Source of the DNA: Caulobacter sp. UNC279MFTsu5.1
Lineage (GTDB): Bacteria; Pseudomonadota; Alphaproteobacteria; Caulobacterales; Caulobacteraceae
Assembly: GCF_900114015.1 (NCBI RefSeq)
Contig: NZ_FORN01000017.1
Location: forward strand, 32,236-96,235
DNA length: 64,000 nucleotides
Direction: 5' to 3'
A model generated the notes under the pieces. The model searched no databases and had not been told where the DNA came from. It worked only from the letters and a program-made list of their open reading frames with translations. Position numbers and translations under genes: made by a program. Positions within the stretch are counted from its first letter, which is position 1; each line of letters begins with the position of its first letter. Below, one piece after another: positions 17,388-26,000 of the stretch.

Positions 17388-17403
17388 GTCAATACTTATT
17401 GAC
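17388..17403. promoter_or_regulatory. Probable TetR operator over the receptor promoter
   Basis: GTCAATA-CT-TATTGAC is a perfect 16-bp inverted repeat that extends to 11-bp arms with one mismatch. It lies 131 bp upstream of the receptor start and 12 bp beyond the end of the first tetR gene. On the minus strand its outer half supplies TTGACA with ATCCTA 17 bp later, so repressor binding would block this putative promoter. Confidence 0.55.
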
Positions 17404-17414
17404 GCCGGTGTTGA

Positions 17415-18029
17415 TTATTCGATCAGAGCCGGGAGCAGATTGGCCGCCAGCCGGCGCACGGCGTCGCGGTCGCGTCCGAGCATTCCACGCAGGGGGCCGC
17501 CTATCACCGCGTCGCCGAACGCGCACAGGGTGATCAGCAGCAGGGCCGAGGGAATGTGCCTGGGCGGGTCGTCGCCCGAGGTCAGGACCTTCTCGCTGAG
17601 CGCCGCGACCAGGTCGACGACCGCCTCGCGCACGGGCTCCAGGTGCTCGTAGCGATTGGACAGGGCGATCCAGGCCGCCAAATGCCCCGCCCCGCCCTCG
17701 TCGAAGGCCGTGAACACGATGTCCACAACGGTTCGCGGCGCCCGCGCGTCGGACCGGACGTGAGCCACGGCCGTCTCCAGCGCCGTGGCCAGGTCGCGGA
17801 CCATGGCTCCCATCAGGGCTGACTGAAGCTCGGCGGCCGAGCCGAAATGATGGATCAGGGTGCCGTGGGTGACGCCGATGTCCTGGGCCACCGCCTGCAG
17901 GGTCAGGCCGTTCGGACCGCCGGCGATCAGCAGCTTGCGGGCGCTGACCAGGGCCTGGGCGCGAGCTTCGTCGGGGGAGCGTCGCCGCCTGACGGCCTGT
18001 TCGTCCTTCGCCTTGCCCGCCCCCGCCAT
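17415..18029 (-). CDS. TetR-family regulator, first of two tandem paralogues
   Basis: The 204-residue protein has the TetR HTH (about 18-65; GLTLQAVAQDIGVTHGTLIHHFGS) and an all-helical ligand domain. It is clearly paralogous to the next gene upstream, at a little over half identity by eye, including ligand-domain stretches such as AAWIALS and FGDAVIG. The ATG at 18029 is used; a GTG at 18038 is an alternative, and no strong ribosome site is visible. It is oriented towards the TonB receptor gene, whose promoter contains a palindrome, and is probably its repressor. Confidence 0.88.
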   Translation of the reverse strand: MAGAGKAKDEQAVRRRRSPDEARAQALVSARKLLIAGGPNGLTLQAVAQDIGVTHGTLIHHFGSAAELQSALMGAMVRDLATALETAVAHVRSDARAPRTVVDIVFTAFDEGGAGHLAAWIALSNRYEHLEPVREAVVDLVAALSEKVLTSGDDPPRHIPSALLLITLCAFGDAVIGGPLRGMLGRDRDAVRRLAANLLPALIE

Positions 18030-18070
18030 GACCGTCACTATTTATATTGAAGTCAACGACAGTAAGGACA

Positions 18071-18087
18071 ACATCCGCATAGGATGT
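18071..18087. promoter_or_regulatory. Inverted repeat upstream of the first tetR
   Basis: ACATCC-GCATA-GGATGT has perfect 6-bp arms and lies 42 bp upstream of the first tetR start, between the two tetR genes. Its ACATC half-site resembles the ACATCGATGT palindrome at the second tetR start, which suggests cross- or autoregulation by the paralogues. Confidence 0.45.
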
Positions 18088-18129
18088 AAACCCGTCACGG
18101 TTGATCTGGCGTCAGTCGCTGTCGCGGGG

Positions 18130-18744
18130 TCAGAACAGGAAGGTCGGCAGCAGCCGGGCTACGATCTTGCGGCCCGCGTCGTCCTCGCGGTCGAGCATGT
18201 CGCGCAACGGCGCGCCGATCACCGCGTCGCCGAACGCGTACAGCGCGATGAACAGCACCGCCGAAGTGACGCGGTGGTGGGTCTGCTCGCCTTCGGCGGC
18301 GAAGGTCTCGCAGATGGCGTCGACCAGGTCGCGCACGGCGGCCCGGACCGGCTCCAGGTGCTGGAGGTCGCCGGACAGGGCGATCCAGGCGGCCAGGCGT
18401 CCCGCCCCGCCCTGGTCGAAGGCGTCAAACACCGCGTCGACCAGGGCCCGGGGCGCGCCGGGATTCGAACGCAGCTGCTCGACGGCCGCGCCCAAGGCGT
18501 CGGTCAGGTCGCGGACCATCGATTCCATCAGCGCCGACTGCAGGCCGGCGGCGGATCCGAAGTGATGGATGAGGTTGGCGTGGGTCACGCCGATCTCGTC
18601 GCCGACGGCCTTCAGGGTGACCGCCGTCGGTCCCGACGTGATCAGCAGCCGCCGCGCCGAGGCCAGGGCCTCGCGGCGCGCGACCTCGGGCACGCGGCGT
18701 CGACGCTTGGTGGCGGCCTCGGGTCCTGGACCATCTATTGACAT
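18130..18744 (-). CDS. TetR-family regulator, second tandem paralogue
   Basis: The 204-residue protein has a TetR HTH (AVTLKAVGDEIGVTHANLIHHFGS, about 42-65) and a helical ligand domain closely matching the neighbouring regulator. The recognition helix differs by only a couple of residues (THANLIHHF against THGTLIHHF), so overlapping DNA targets are likely. Its start codon lies inside the palindrome ACATCGATGT. It is divergent from the PF10118 hydrolase gene, the expected target. The duplication probably separated control of the receptor and the hydrolase. Confidence 0.9.
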   Translation of the reverse strand: MSIDGPGPEAATKRRRRVPEVARREALASARRLLITSGPTAVTLKAVGDEIGVTHANLIHHFGSAAGLQSALMESMVRDLTDALGAAVEQLRSNPGAPRALVDAVFDAFDQGGAGRLAAWIALSGDLQHLEPVRAAVRDLVDAICETFAAEGEQTHHRVTSAVLFIALYAFGDAVIGAPLRDMLDREDDAGRKIVARLLPTFLF

Positions 18745-18787
18745 CGATGTAACTTACATTTATGTAGATATCGTCGAGCGTCGATAT
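18741..18787. promoter_or_regulatory. Cluster of palindromes in the tetR/PF10118 divergent promoter
   Basis: Three palindromes fall in 47 bp: ACATCGATGT (18741-18750, covering the tetR start codon), TACAT-TT-ATGTA (18755-18766) and ATATCG/CGATAT (18768-18773 and 18782-18787). TTGACA (18738) followed after 17 bp by TATGTA (18761) could be a plus-strand promoter embedded in them. Confidence 0.5.
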
Positions 18788-18864
18788 ATTCCGCGGTCCG
18801 ACGACGGTCCGGATCGTCCAGATTCGCCGCCTTATTGACAGACAGTTTAGGAGAAGTTGCCGCC

Positions 18865-18927
18865 ATGGCCCAGGTCTTTCCACGCCCCGCCGAGACGACG
18901 ACGGCGCGCCAGGAGCCCCTCTCATGA
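18865..18927 (+). CDS. Possible 20-residue leader peptide coupled to the PF10118 gene
   Basis: An ATG with a good ribosome site (TTTAGGAGAAG, 9-10 bp upstream) opens a 20-residue frame starting MAQVFPRP whose TGA overlaps the ATG of the next gene (ATGA). This geometry favours translational coupling. The product is too short to be an enzyme and may be a leader or an artefact. The second gene also has its own AGGAG site. Confidence 0.35.
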   Translation: MAQVFPRPAETTTARQEPLS

Positions 18928-19784
18928 CCAGACTGGACAAGACCCCGGCGGATCTCGACATCCGCGCCCGCGACATGGCCTTCGGCCGCGAGACCCCCGC
19001 CGGCCGCTGGTGGCTGGGCGGCGATCCGGTCGGCACGGCCTTCTACAACGCCCTGTCGGTGACCTTCCCCCTGGGCGAGCGGTTCTTCATGGACGCCGTC
19101 CGCCACTATCGCAACGTGGCGCCGCCGGAGCTGCGCCAGCAGATCGCCGGCTTCCTGGCCCAGGAAGCGATGCACACCCGCGAACACCTGTTCTTCAACA
19201 AGCAGGTCGCCGACCACGGCTTCGACGTCGCGGCGATGGAGCAGCGCACCCGCGACCGCCTAGCCTTCGCCCGCAGCCGCCCCCCATTGCAGCAGCTGGG
19301 CGCGACCGTGGCGCTCGAGCACTTCACGGCCATCCTGGCCCACGCCCTGCTGGCCGATCCGCGCCACCTGGACGGCGCCTCGGACGAGGCCAAGGCCATG
19401 TGGCGCTGGCACGCGATCGAGGAGGTCGAGCACAAGGCCGTGGCCTACGACACCTTCATGCTGGCCGCCGCGCGGCTGCCGGCCTGGCGGCGGTGGACGC
19501 TGCGCACCATGACCATGATCGCCGCCACTCGCCTGCTGTTCGCCACCGTCGGAAGCAATATCGGCGACATCTTCACCGCCGACGGGATCAACAACGCCCA
19601 CAGCTGGCGGCGGCTGCTGCGCTTCATGCTGGTCAAGCCGGGCATGCTGAGACAGGTGCTGGGCGCCTACGTCTCCTACTTCAGGCCGGGCTTCCATCCC
19701 TGGCAGCACGACGACCGGGCCCTGATGCGCGCGGCCGAGCAGGACCTGTCGGCCGCCTACGCCCCGGCGGAGGCCGTGGCGTGA
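18924..19784 (+). CDS. PF10118-type predicted metal-dependent hydrolase
   Basis: The 286-residue helical protein carries spaced Glu/His pairs typical of di-metal helical bundles: QEAMHTREH (about 73-81), ALEHFTAI (about 130-137) and HAIEEVEHKAVAYD (about 168-181). This matches the uncharacterised family COG3687/PF10118 found mainly in proteobacteria. The AGGAG site lies 8 bp upstream of the ATG. It is divergent from the second TetR regulator, the usual genomic partner of such genes. The reaction is not established; a di-iron oxygenase-like chemistry is possible from the motif pattern but is inference. Confidence 0.85.
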   Translation: MTRLDKTPADLDIRARDMAFGRETPAGRWWLGGDPVGTAFYNALSVTFPLGERFFMDAVRHYRNVAPPELRQQIAGFLAQEAMHTREHLFFNKQVADHGFDVAAMEQRTRDRLAFARSRPPLQQLGATVALEHFTAILAHALLADPRHLDGASDEAKAMWRWHAIEEVEHKAVAYDTFMLAAARLPAWRRWTLRTMTMIAATRLLFATVGSNIGDIFTADGINNAHSWRRLLRFMLVKPGMLRQVLGAYVSYFRPGFHPWQHDDRALMRAAEQDLSAAYAPAEAVA

Positions 19785-20185
19785 TCGTCGGCCTGGCGCT
19801 CGCCGCGGCCCTGGACCAGGGCCAGGCCGACGTGACGGGCCTGTGGCACGCGCCCGGCGACGGCGGCTCGACGGTGCGGCTGGAGCGCTGCGACGAGGGC
19901 CTGTGCGGTTACATCGTCACCTCGCCGCACATCCAGGCCGACCCTGGCCAGAAGGACATCCGCAACCGCGACGCCGCCCAGCGCGGCCGGCCCTTGCGCA
20001 ACCTGATGTTCATGAAGGTCCGCCCCCTCGGTCCGGGCCGCTGGGGCGACGGCTGGGTGTACAACCCCGAGGACGGCGGCGCCTACAAGGGCGTCATGAC
20101 CCTGCGTCCGGACGGCCTGCTGAGCCTGAAGGGCTGCATCGTCGCCCCCTTCTGCAAGACCCAGACCTGGCGCCGCGCGAACTGA
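19781..20185 (+). CDS. Exported DUF2147-domain protein
   Basis: A GTG start overlaps the TGA of the hydrolase gene (GTGA), which shows coupling. The 134-residue product has a short hydrophobic N-terminal export signal and a DUF2147 domain: GLWHAPGDGG near the start, the LCGYIV motif, a central GWVYNPEDGGAYKG and a Cys-containing C-terminal GCIVAPFCKTQTWRR. The family is small, secreted, lipocalin-like in outline and of unknown function. Coupling with the PF10118 gene suggests a shared process. Confidence 0.85.
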   Translation: MIVGLALAAALDQGQADVTGLWHAPGDGGSTVRLERCDEGLCGYIVTSPHIQADPGQKDIRNRDAAQRGRPLRNLMFMKVRPLGPGRWGDGWVYNPEDGGAYKGVMTLRPDGLLSLKGCIVAPFCKTQTWRRAN

Positions 20186-20260
20186 GGAACGACGGCGCGC
20201 AGCCTTGCTGTAATCATGTAACGCGTTCTCAAGCCGGACGGCCGAAGCTATAGGACGGCC

Positions 20261-20623
20261 ATGCGTCGAGCGATGACATGGTGGCGGAACCTGGGGGGCC
20301 TGATGGCCGCCTGCGTCCTGGCGCTGCTCGTCGTCGCGCCCACGGTCGGCATGGCCGCCTGCGTCTGCGATGACGCCGTCGCCGGCGTCGAGACCAGCGT
20401 GGCCGCCGGTCAGGCCGTCCAGGGCGACGCGCAGGATCACGGGACGCCTTGCGAGGCCCCGGGCTGCGTGGGCGGCCACTGCCATCATGGCGGGGCCATG
20501 CTCGACACGCCGGTCGCGGCGGTTTCCGCGCCCATTCCCGTCGTTTCCGAACATGCGATGGCGTCCGCCCAGGCGCTCGCCTCGCGTCCGATCGCCGGTC
20601 CCGACCGCCCGCCTCGCGGCTGA
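20261..20623 (+). CDS. Small exported Cys/His-rich protein, leader gene of the metal-efflux operon
   Basis: The 120-residue protein has an N-terminal hydrophobic signal (about 10-33). The mature part has Cys clusters (ACVCDD, PCEAPGCVGGHCHHGG) that could bind a soft metal. It lies 51 bp upstream of the czcC-like gene, the position where CopL-, NccX- or CzcI-like metal-sensing or regulatory proteins are often found. I cannot assign it to one of those families with certainty. Metal binding is inferred from the Cys/His cluster and the context. Confidence 0.65.
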   Translation: MRRAMTWWRNLGGLMAACVLALLVVAPTVGMAACVCDDAVAGVETSVAAGQAVQGDAQDHGTPCEAPGCVGGHCHHGGAMLDTPVAAVSAPIPVVSEHAMASAQALASRPIAGPDRPPRG

Positions 20624-20674
20624 CGGCCCGCGCGCAATCCGCGCGCCGTCGTCCATCCATCGCGAGGAATCTCC

Positions 20675-21919
20675 ATGTCATCGACCCGATGGCCGCTGCG
20701 CGCGGCCTTGGCCTGCGTCGCGTCCTGCGTGCTCTGCACGTCGGCCTCGGCCCAGGCCGCGCCCCCCTTCCCGGCCCTGCTGAAACAGGCCCAAGCCTCC
20801 GCGCCGCGCCTGGCGCTGGGCGTCGCCGAGACTCGCGCCGCCGAGGGCCAGGCGGTCCAGGCCGCCGCCCGACCAAACCCGACCCTCGGCCTGGTGGTCG
20901 AGAACGTCGCCGGGTCCGGCCCCTACCAGGACTTCGAGCGCGCCGAGACGACCTTGTCGATCGAGCAGCCGCTGGAACTGGGCGGCAAGCGCGCCGCGCG
21001 GACCTCGGCGGCCAGGGCCGATCTCGCCGCCGCCCAGGCCCGCGCCGCGCTAGGCCAGGTCGACTTCGCGCGTGACCTGGCGCTGGCCTACGCCGACGCC
21101 GAGGCGGCGCAGCAGCGCCTGGCCATCGCCCGCGACGGCGTCGACCTAGCCCAGGCCGACGCCAGGGCCGCCCGCCTGCTGGTCGACCACGGCAAGGAGG
21201 CCCAGGTCCGGGCCGTGCAAGCCGAGGCCGGTCTGGCCACGGCGCGCGCCGAGCTGGGCGGCGCCCGGGCCGAAGCCGAGACCGCCCTGGCCCGCCTCGG
21301 CGCGCTGGCCGGTGCGCCCGCCAGCTACGCCGCCGTGGCCGGCGGCCTGCTGGACGCCATTCCGGCGGCCGCGCCGTCGGAGCCCGCCTTCAGTCCGGCC
21401 ATCGCCGCCGCACGGGCCGAGCGCGACGCCGCCGAGCGCCGCATCGCCGTGGAGCGGGCCCGCCGCACGCCCGATCTGGCCGTCAGCTTCGGGATTCGCC
21501 GGTTCCAGGACGAAGACGCCGCCGCGGCGGTCTTCGGGATCTCCGCGCCCCTGCCGCTGTTCGACCGCAACCGGGGGGCCGTCGCGACCGCCACGGCCAA
21601 CGCCCAGGCGGCTCAGGCCCGGCTGGCCATGGCCCAGGCCGAGCAGGACGGCGACCGCCGCGCCGCCACCGCCCAGGTCGCCGCCGCCGACCAGACGCTG
21701 GACGCCTCGCGGCAGGCGCAGGACGCCGCCGCCGAAACCTACCGCCTGGCCCGGATCGGCTACGACGCCGGCCGCCTGCCGTTGTCCGAGCTGCTGGCCG
21801 CCCGCCGCGACCTGATCGCCGCGCGCGGCCGGGCCGTCGACATCAAGCTGGCCCGCGTCAAGGCGCTGGCCGACCTCGCCCGCGCCCAGGGCCGCCTTCC
21901 CTTCGGAGACCAACCGTGA
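20675..21919 (+). CDS. czcC: CzcC-type outer-membrane factor of a heavy-metal RND pump
   Basis: The 414-residue protein has a signal peptide (about 1-28, ending ASAQA) and two OEP (TolC-like) halves with long helical hairpins. ARPNPTLGLVVENVAGSG and EQPLELGGKR are typical of the CzcC/CusC-like branch. A ribosome site (GAGGAA) precedes the ATG. The stop overlaps the adaptor start (GTGA), so the gene is the first pump gene of a coupled czcCBA-type operon. It provides the outer-membrane duct. Confidence 0.88.
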   Translation: MSSTRWPLRAALACVASCVLCTSASAQAAPPFPALLKQAQASAPRLALGVAETRAAEGQAVQAAARPNPTLGLVVENVAGSGPYQDFERAETTLSIEQPLELGGKRAARTSAARADLAAAQARAALGQVDFARDLALAYADAEAAQQRLAIARDGVDLAQADARAARLLVDHGKEAQVRAVQAEAGLATARAELGGARAEAETALARLGALAGAPASYAAVAGGLLDAIPAAAPSEPAFSPAIAAARAERDAAERRIAVERARRTPDLAVSFGIRRFQDEDAAAAVFGISAPLPLFDRNRGAVATATANAQAAQARLAMAQAEQDGDRRAATAQVAAADQTLDASRQAQDAAAETYRLARIGYDAGRLPLSELLAARRDLIAARGRAVDIKLARVKALADLARAQGRLPFGDQP

Positions 21920-23070
21920 TCGCTCGCCGTTCCCTCATCGCCTCGGCGGTCGCCCTGATCGCCGCCGCCGGTCTCGGCTACGGCGCCGCCCAACTGCCTC
22001 AAGGCCGCCCCGGCGCCCCCGCGTCTGAAAAGGAAGGCGCCGAGCACGACGTCCACGACCCGGCGGACTTCGTGCCCCTGAAGCTCGCCGACGCGGCGGC
22101 GGCCGGCGTCTCGGTCGTCACGCCGGGGCGCGGCGGCGGCGGCGACATCCTGCTGCCGGGGCGCGTGGCCCTGGCCGCCAACGCCCTGGCCGCCCTCGGC
22201 GCGCCGGTGTCCGGCGCGGTGGAGCGCGTCCATGTCTCGGCCGGCGCGGCCGTGACCGTCGGATCGCCCATCGCGACCCTGCGCAGCGCCGACGCCGCCT
22301 CCGGCCGCGCCAGCCTCGACGCCGCCGCGGCCGCCGCCCGGGCCGCCCAGGCCGCCGCCAGCCGCGACCGTCGCCTGTTCGAGGCCGGCGTGGTCGCCCG
22401 TCAGGACTGGGAAGTCAGCCAGGCCGTCGCCGAGAAGGCCCAGGCCGACCATCGCGCCGCCCAGGCCCAGGTCCGCGCCATGGGCGGGCCAGGCGCCAAT
22501 GGCGTCACGGTCCTGCGCAGCCCGATCGCGGGGGTCGTGACGCGGATCGAAGCCCAGGTCGGCGGTTTTCTGACCCAGGGGACGCTGGTCGCCGAGATCG
22601 CCGACCAGAGCCGCGCCGAATATGTCTTCGACGCCCCCGCCGCCGCGGCCGACGCCATCCGGCTCGGCCAGGTGATCCACGTCCAGACGCCGGACGGCCA
22701 GGAAGCGCCGGCCAGGATCAGCGCCGTGGCGCCCGGCGCGTCGGGCGGCAACACCGCCACCGTCCGCGCCGCGCCCTCCGGCAAGACCGCGCCGGTCGGG
22801 TCGGTCGTCTCGGCCCGGGTGATGACGGGCGCAAGCGATGGCGGCGCGATCATCGCGCCCAGCGAGGCGGTCCAGACCGTGGCGGGCCGCCCGGTGGTGT
22901 TCGTGGTCGAGGCGGACGGCTTCCGCGCCAGGCCGGTGACCCCCGGCCGGGTCGCCGCCGGCTCCACCGAGATCCTGCGCGGCCTGACCGGAACCGAACG
23001 CATCGCCGGCAAGGGCGCCTTCCTGCTCAAGGCCGAGCTCGGCAAGGGCGAAGCCGGACATGAGGACTAA
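21916..23070 (+). CDS. czcB: CzcB-type periplasmic adaptor of a heavy-metal RND pump
   Basis: From the GTG at 21916 the protein has 384 residues: an N-terminal hydrophobic anchor, a short acidic/His region (EGAEHDVHDPADFVPL), lipoyl halves (LGAPVSGAVERVHVSAGAAVTVGSPI and VLRSPIAGVVTRIEAQVGGFLTQGTLVAEIAD), an alpha-hairpin and a C-terminal membrane-proximal domain. It links CzcA to CzcC and can pass metal ions to the pump in this family. It is coupled by overlap upstream and lies 3 bp before czcA. Confidence 0.9.
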   Translation: MIARRSLIASAVALIAAAGLGYGAAQLPQGRPGAPASEKEGAEHDVHDPADFVPLKLADAAAAGVSVVTPGRGGGGDILLPGRVALAANALAALGAPVSGAVERVHVSAGAAVTVGSPIATLRSADAASGRASLDAAAAAARAAQAAASRDRRLFEAGVVARQDWEVSQAVAEKAQADHRAAQAQVRAMGGPGANGVTVLRSPIAGVVTRIEAQVGGFLTQGTLVAEIADQSRAEYVFDAPAAAADAIRLGQVIHVQTPDGQEAPARISAVAPGASGGNTATVRAAPSGKTAPVGSVVSARVMTGASDGGAIIAPSEAVQTVAGRPVVFVVEADGFRARPVTPGRVAAGSTEILRGLTGTERIAGKGAFLLKAELGKGEAGHED

Positions 23071-23073
23071 GCC

Positions 23074-26000
23074 ATGCTCGCGCGCCTGATCGACCTTTCC
23101 GTCCGCTTCCGCTGGATCGTCGCCCTGCTGGCCGTCGCCCTGCTGGCCTATGGCGGAAGCCAGCTGGCCGGCCTGCCCATCGACGCGGTCCCCGACATCA
23201 CCAACCGCCAGGTGCAGATCAACACCGTCGCCCCGGCCCTCGGCCCGGAAGAGGTCGAGCGCCAGGTCACCTTCCCGGTCGAGACGGCCCTGGCCGGCCT
23301 TCCGGGGCTGGTCGAGACCCGCTCGCTGTCGCGCCATGGCTTCTCGCAGATCACCGCCGTCTTCACCGACGCCACCGACCTCTACTTCGCCCGCAATCTG
23401 ATCAACGAGCGGCTCCAAGCCGCCCGCGCCAACCTGCCCGACGGGCTCGAGCCCGCCATGGGGCCGCCGGTCACCGGGCTGGGCGAGGTCTATATCTGGA
23501 CGGTCGAGCTGTCGGGCGCGGCGGCGCGGCCGGGCGCGCTCTACGTCACCCCCGAGGGCGATCGCCTGACCAGCGACATCCAAAAGGCCACCTATCTGCG
23601 CACGGTCCAGGATTGGATCGTCGCGCCGCAGCTGAAGACGCTGAAGGGCGTGGCCGGGGTCGACGTGCTGGGCGGCTATGTGAAGCAGTACGTCGTCCAG
23701 CCCGATCCGGCCAAGCTGTCGACCTTCGGCATCAGCCTGCCGCAGCTGATCGAGGCCCTGGAGCACGCCAATCGCGTCGAGGGCGCCGGCTACGTCCAGC
23801 GCGGCGGCGAGGCCTATATCGTCCGCGCCGACGCCCGGGTGAAGACCCTGACCGAACTGGCCGAGACCCCTGTCGGGCGGCGCGATGGGGCGGTGGTCCG
23901 CGTCTCCGACGTCGCCACCGTCGTGGTCGGCCAGGCTCCGCGCCTGGGCTCGGCCAGCGAGGCGGGCCGCGAGGTGGTGATCGGCACGGCCCTGATGCTG
24001 GCGGGCGAGAACAGCCGCACCGTCGCCGCGCGGGTGGGCCAGCGCCTGAAGGACATCCAGGCCAGCCTGCCGGCCGGCGTGGTGGTCAAACCGGTGCTGG
24101 ACCGCACCGACCTGGTCGACGCCACCATCGCCACCGTCGAGCACAACCTGGCCTTCGGCGCGCTGCTGGTCGTCGCCGTGCTGTTCGTGGCCCTGGGCAA
24201 TATTCGGGCCGCGGTCATCACCGCCCTGGTCATCCCGCTGTCGTTCCTGTTCGCCGCCATCGCCATGCGGCGCTTCGGGATCAGCGGCAACCTGATGAGC
24301 CTGGGGGCGCTGGACTTCGGCCTGATCGTCGACGGGGCGGTCGTCGTGATCGAGAACACCCTGGGCCGCCTGGCGCTGCGCCGGACGGAACGGGGCCGGC
24401 CGCTGGACGCCCGCGAGCGGATCGAGATCGCCGCGTCCTCGGCCCGCGAGATGGCCCGGCCCGCCGCGTTCGGCCAGGCCATCATCCTGATGGTCTACGC
24501 CCCGCTGTTGGCCTTCGAGGGCGTCGAGGGCAAGATGTTCGGTCCGATGGCCGCCACGGTGATGTTCGCCCTGGCCGGGGCCTTCGTGCTGTCCCTGACC
24601 TTCGTGCCGGCCATGGCCGCCCTGCTGGTCGGCGAGCCCAAGGGCCACGGCGAAACCCGGGTGATGACCGCCGCCAAGGCGTGGTTCGAGCCCCTGCTGC
24701 GCCGGCTGGTCGCCCGGCCGGTCGCGGTGGCGGCGGGGGCTGGCGTCGCCTTGCTGATCGGGGTCGCGGCGTTCCTGAGCCTGGGCCGCGAGTTCATCCC
24801 GACGCTCGACGAGGGCGACCTGATGGTCCAGGCCTCGCGCGTGCCGTCGGTCTCGCTGGAACAGAGCCAGGCCATGCAGTTCCGGATCGAGAAGACCCTG
24901 TCGGCCATGCCCGAAGTCGCCCTGGTGTTCACCCGCACGGGCACGGCCGAGATCGCCTCGGACCCCATGCCGCCCAGCGCCTCGGACACCTTCGTCATCC
25001 TCAAGCCGCGCAAGGCCTGGCCCGATCCCCGCCTGCCCAAGGCGCGGCTGGTCGAGCGCATGGAGGGCGCGCTGGCCCAGCACCTAGGCAACGCCTACGA
25101 GTTCACCCAGCCGATCCAGATGCGGTTCAACGAGCTGATCGCCGGGGTCCGCTCGGACGTCGCCGTCAGCATCTATGGCGACGACTTCGCGGTCATGGAC
25201 CAAACCGCTCGGAAGGTGGCCAAGGCGCTGGGCGGGGTGCGCGGCGCGGCCGACGTCAAGGTCGAGCAGGTCTCGGGCCAGCCGACCATCACCGCCACGG
25301 TGGACCGCACGGCCGCCGCCGCCCTGGGGGTTCACGCCAGCGACGCCGCCGACGCCCTGGCCATTGGCCTGGGCGGTCGCGAGGCCGGGCACATCCTGGA
25401 AGGCGACCGGCGGTTCGACGTCGTCGTCCGCCTGGACGAGCAGCGCCGCAACGATCCGGCGATCATGGGCCAGCTGCCGGTCATGCCGGAGGGCGCGCCG
25501 GCGGGCACGGCGGCGATCCCGCTCTCGACCCTGGCCCGCTTCGACGCCGCCGAGGGGCCCAACCAGATCAGCCGCGAGAACGGCAAACGGCGCATCGTCG
25601 TCCAGGCCAACGTCCGGGGCCGCGACCTGGGCGGCTTCGTCGCCGACGCCAAGGCCGCGGTGCGCGACGAGATCCAGCTGCCCGCCGGCTCCTGGCTGGA
25701 CTGGGGCGGTCAGTTCGAGAACCTGGAGCGGGCCTCGGCCCGCCTCATGGTGATCGTGCCGGTCGTCTTCCTGGTGATCGCCGTCTTGCTCTATCTCGCC
25801 CTGGGCTCCGCGGCGGAGGCGGCCTTGGTCTTCGCCTGCGTGCCCCTGGCCCTGGTCGGCGGCGCCGCGGCCCTGGCGCTGCGGGGCGCGCCGTTCTCGA
25901 TCTCGGCCGCCGTCGGCTTCATCGCGGTGTCGGGCGTCGCGACGCTGAACGGCCTGGTGCTGATGCAGAGCATCCGCCAGCAGTTGGCCCTGGGGCTCGC

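Noticed and set aside
14477..17533. 1018-residue plus-strand reading frame antisense to the TonB receptor
   Set aside because: Composition is a frame shadow of the GC-rich receptor gene (Arg/Gly/Val/Gln-rich, no domain); the minus-strand frame carries the plug and barrel signatures.
18857..20185. 442-residue frame over the hydrolase and DUF2147 genes
   Set aside because: Only the last 134 residues are protein-like; the first part is an alternate frame of PF10118.
21760..25083. 1107-residue minus-strand frame over the czc operon
   Set aside because: Shadow of czcA; the plus strand has coupled, motif-complete genes.
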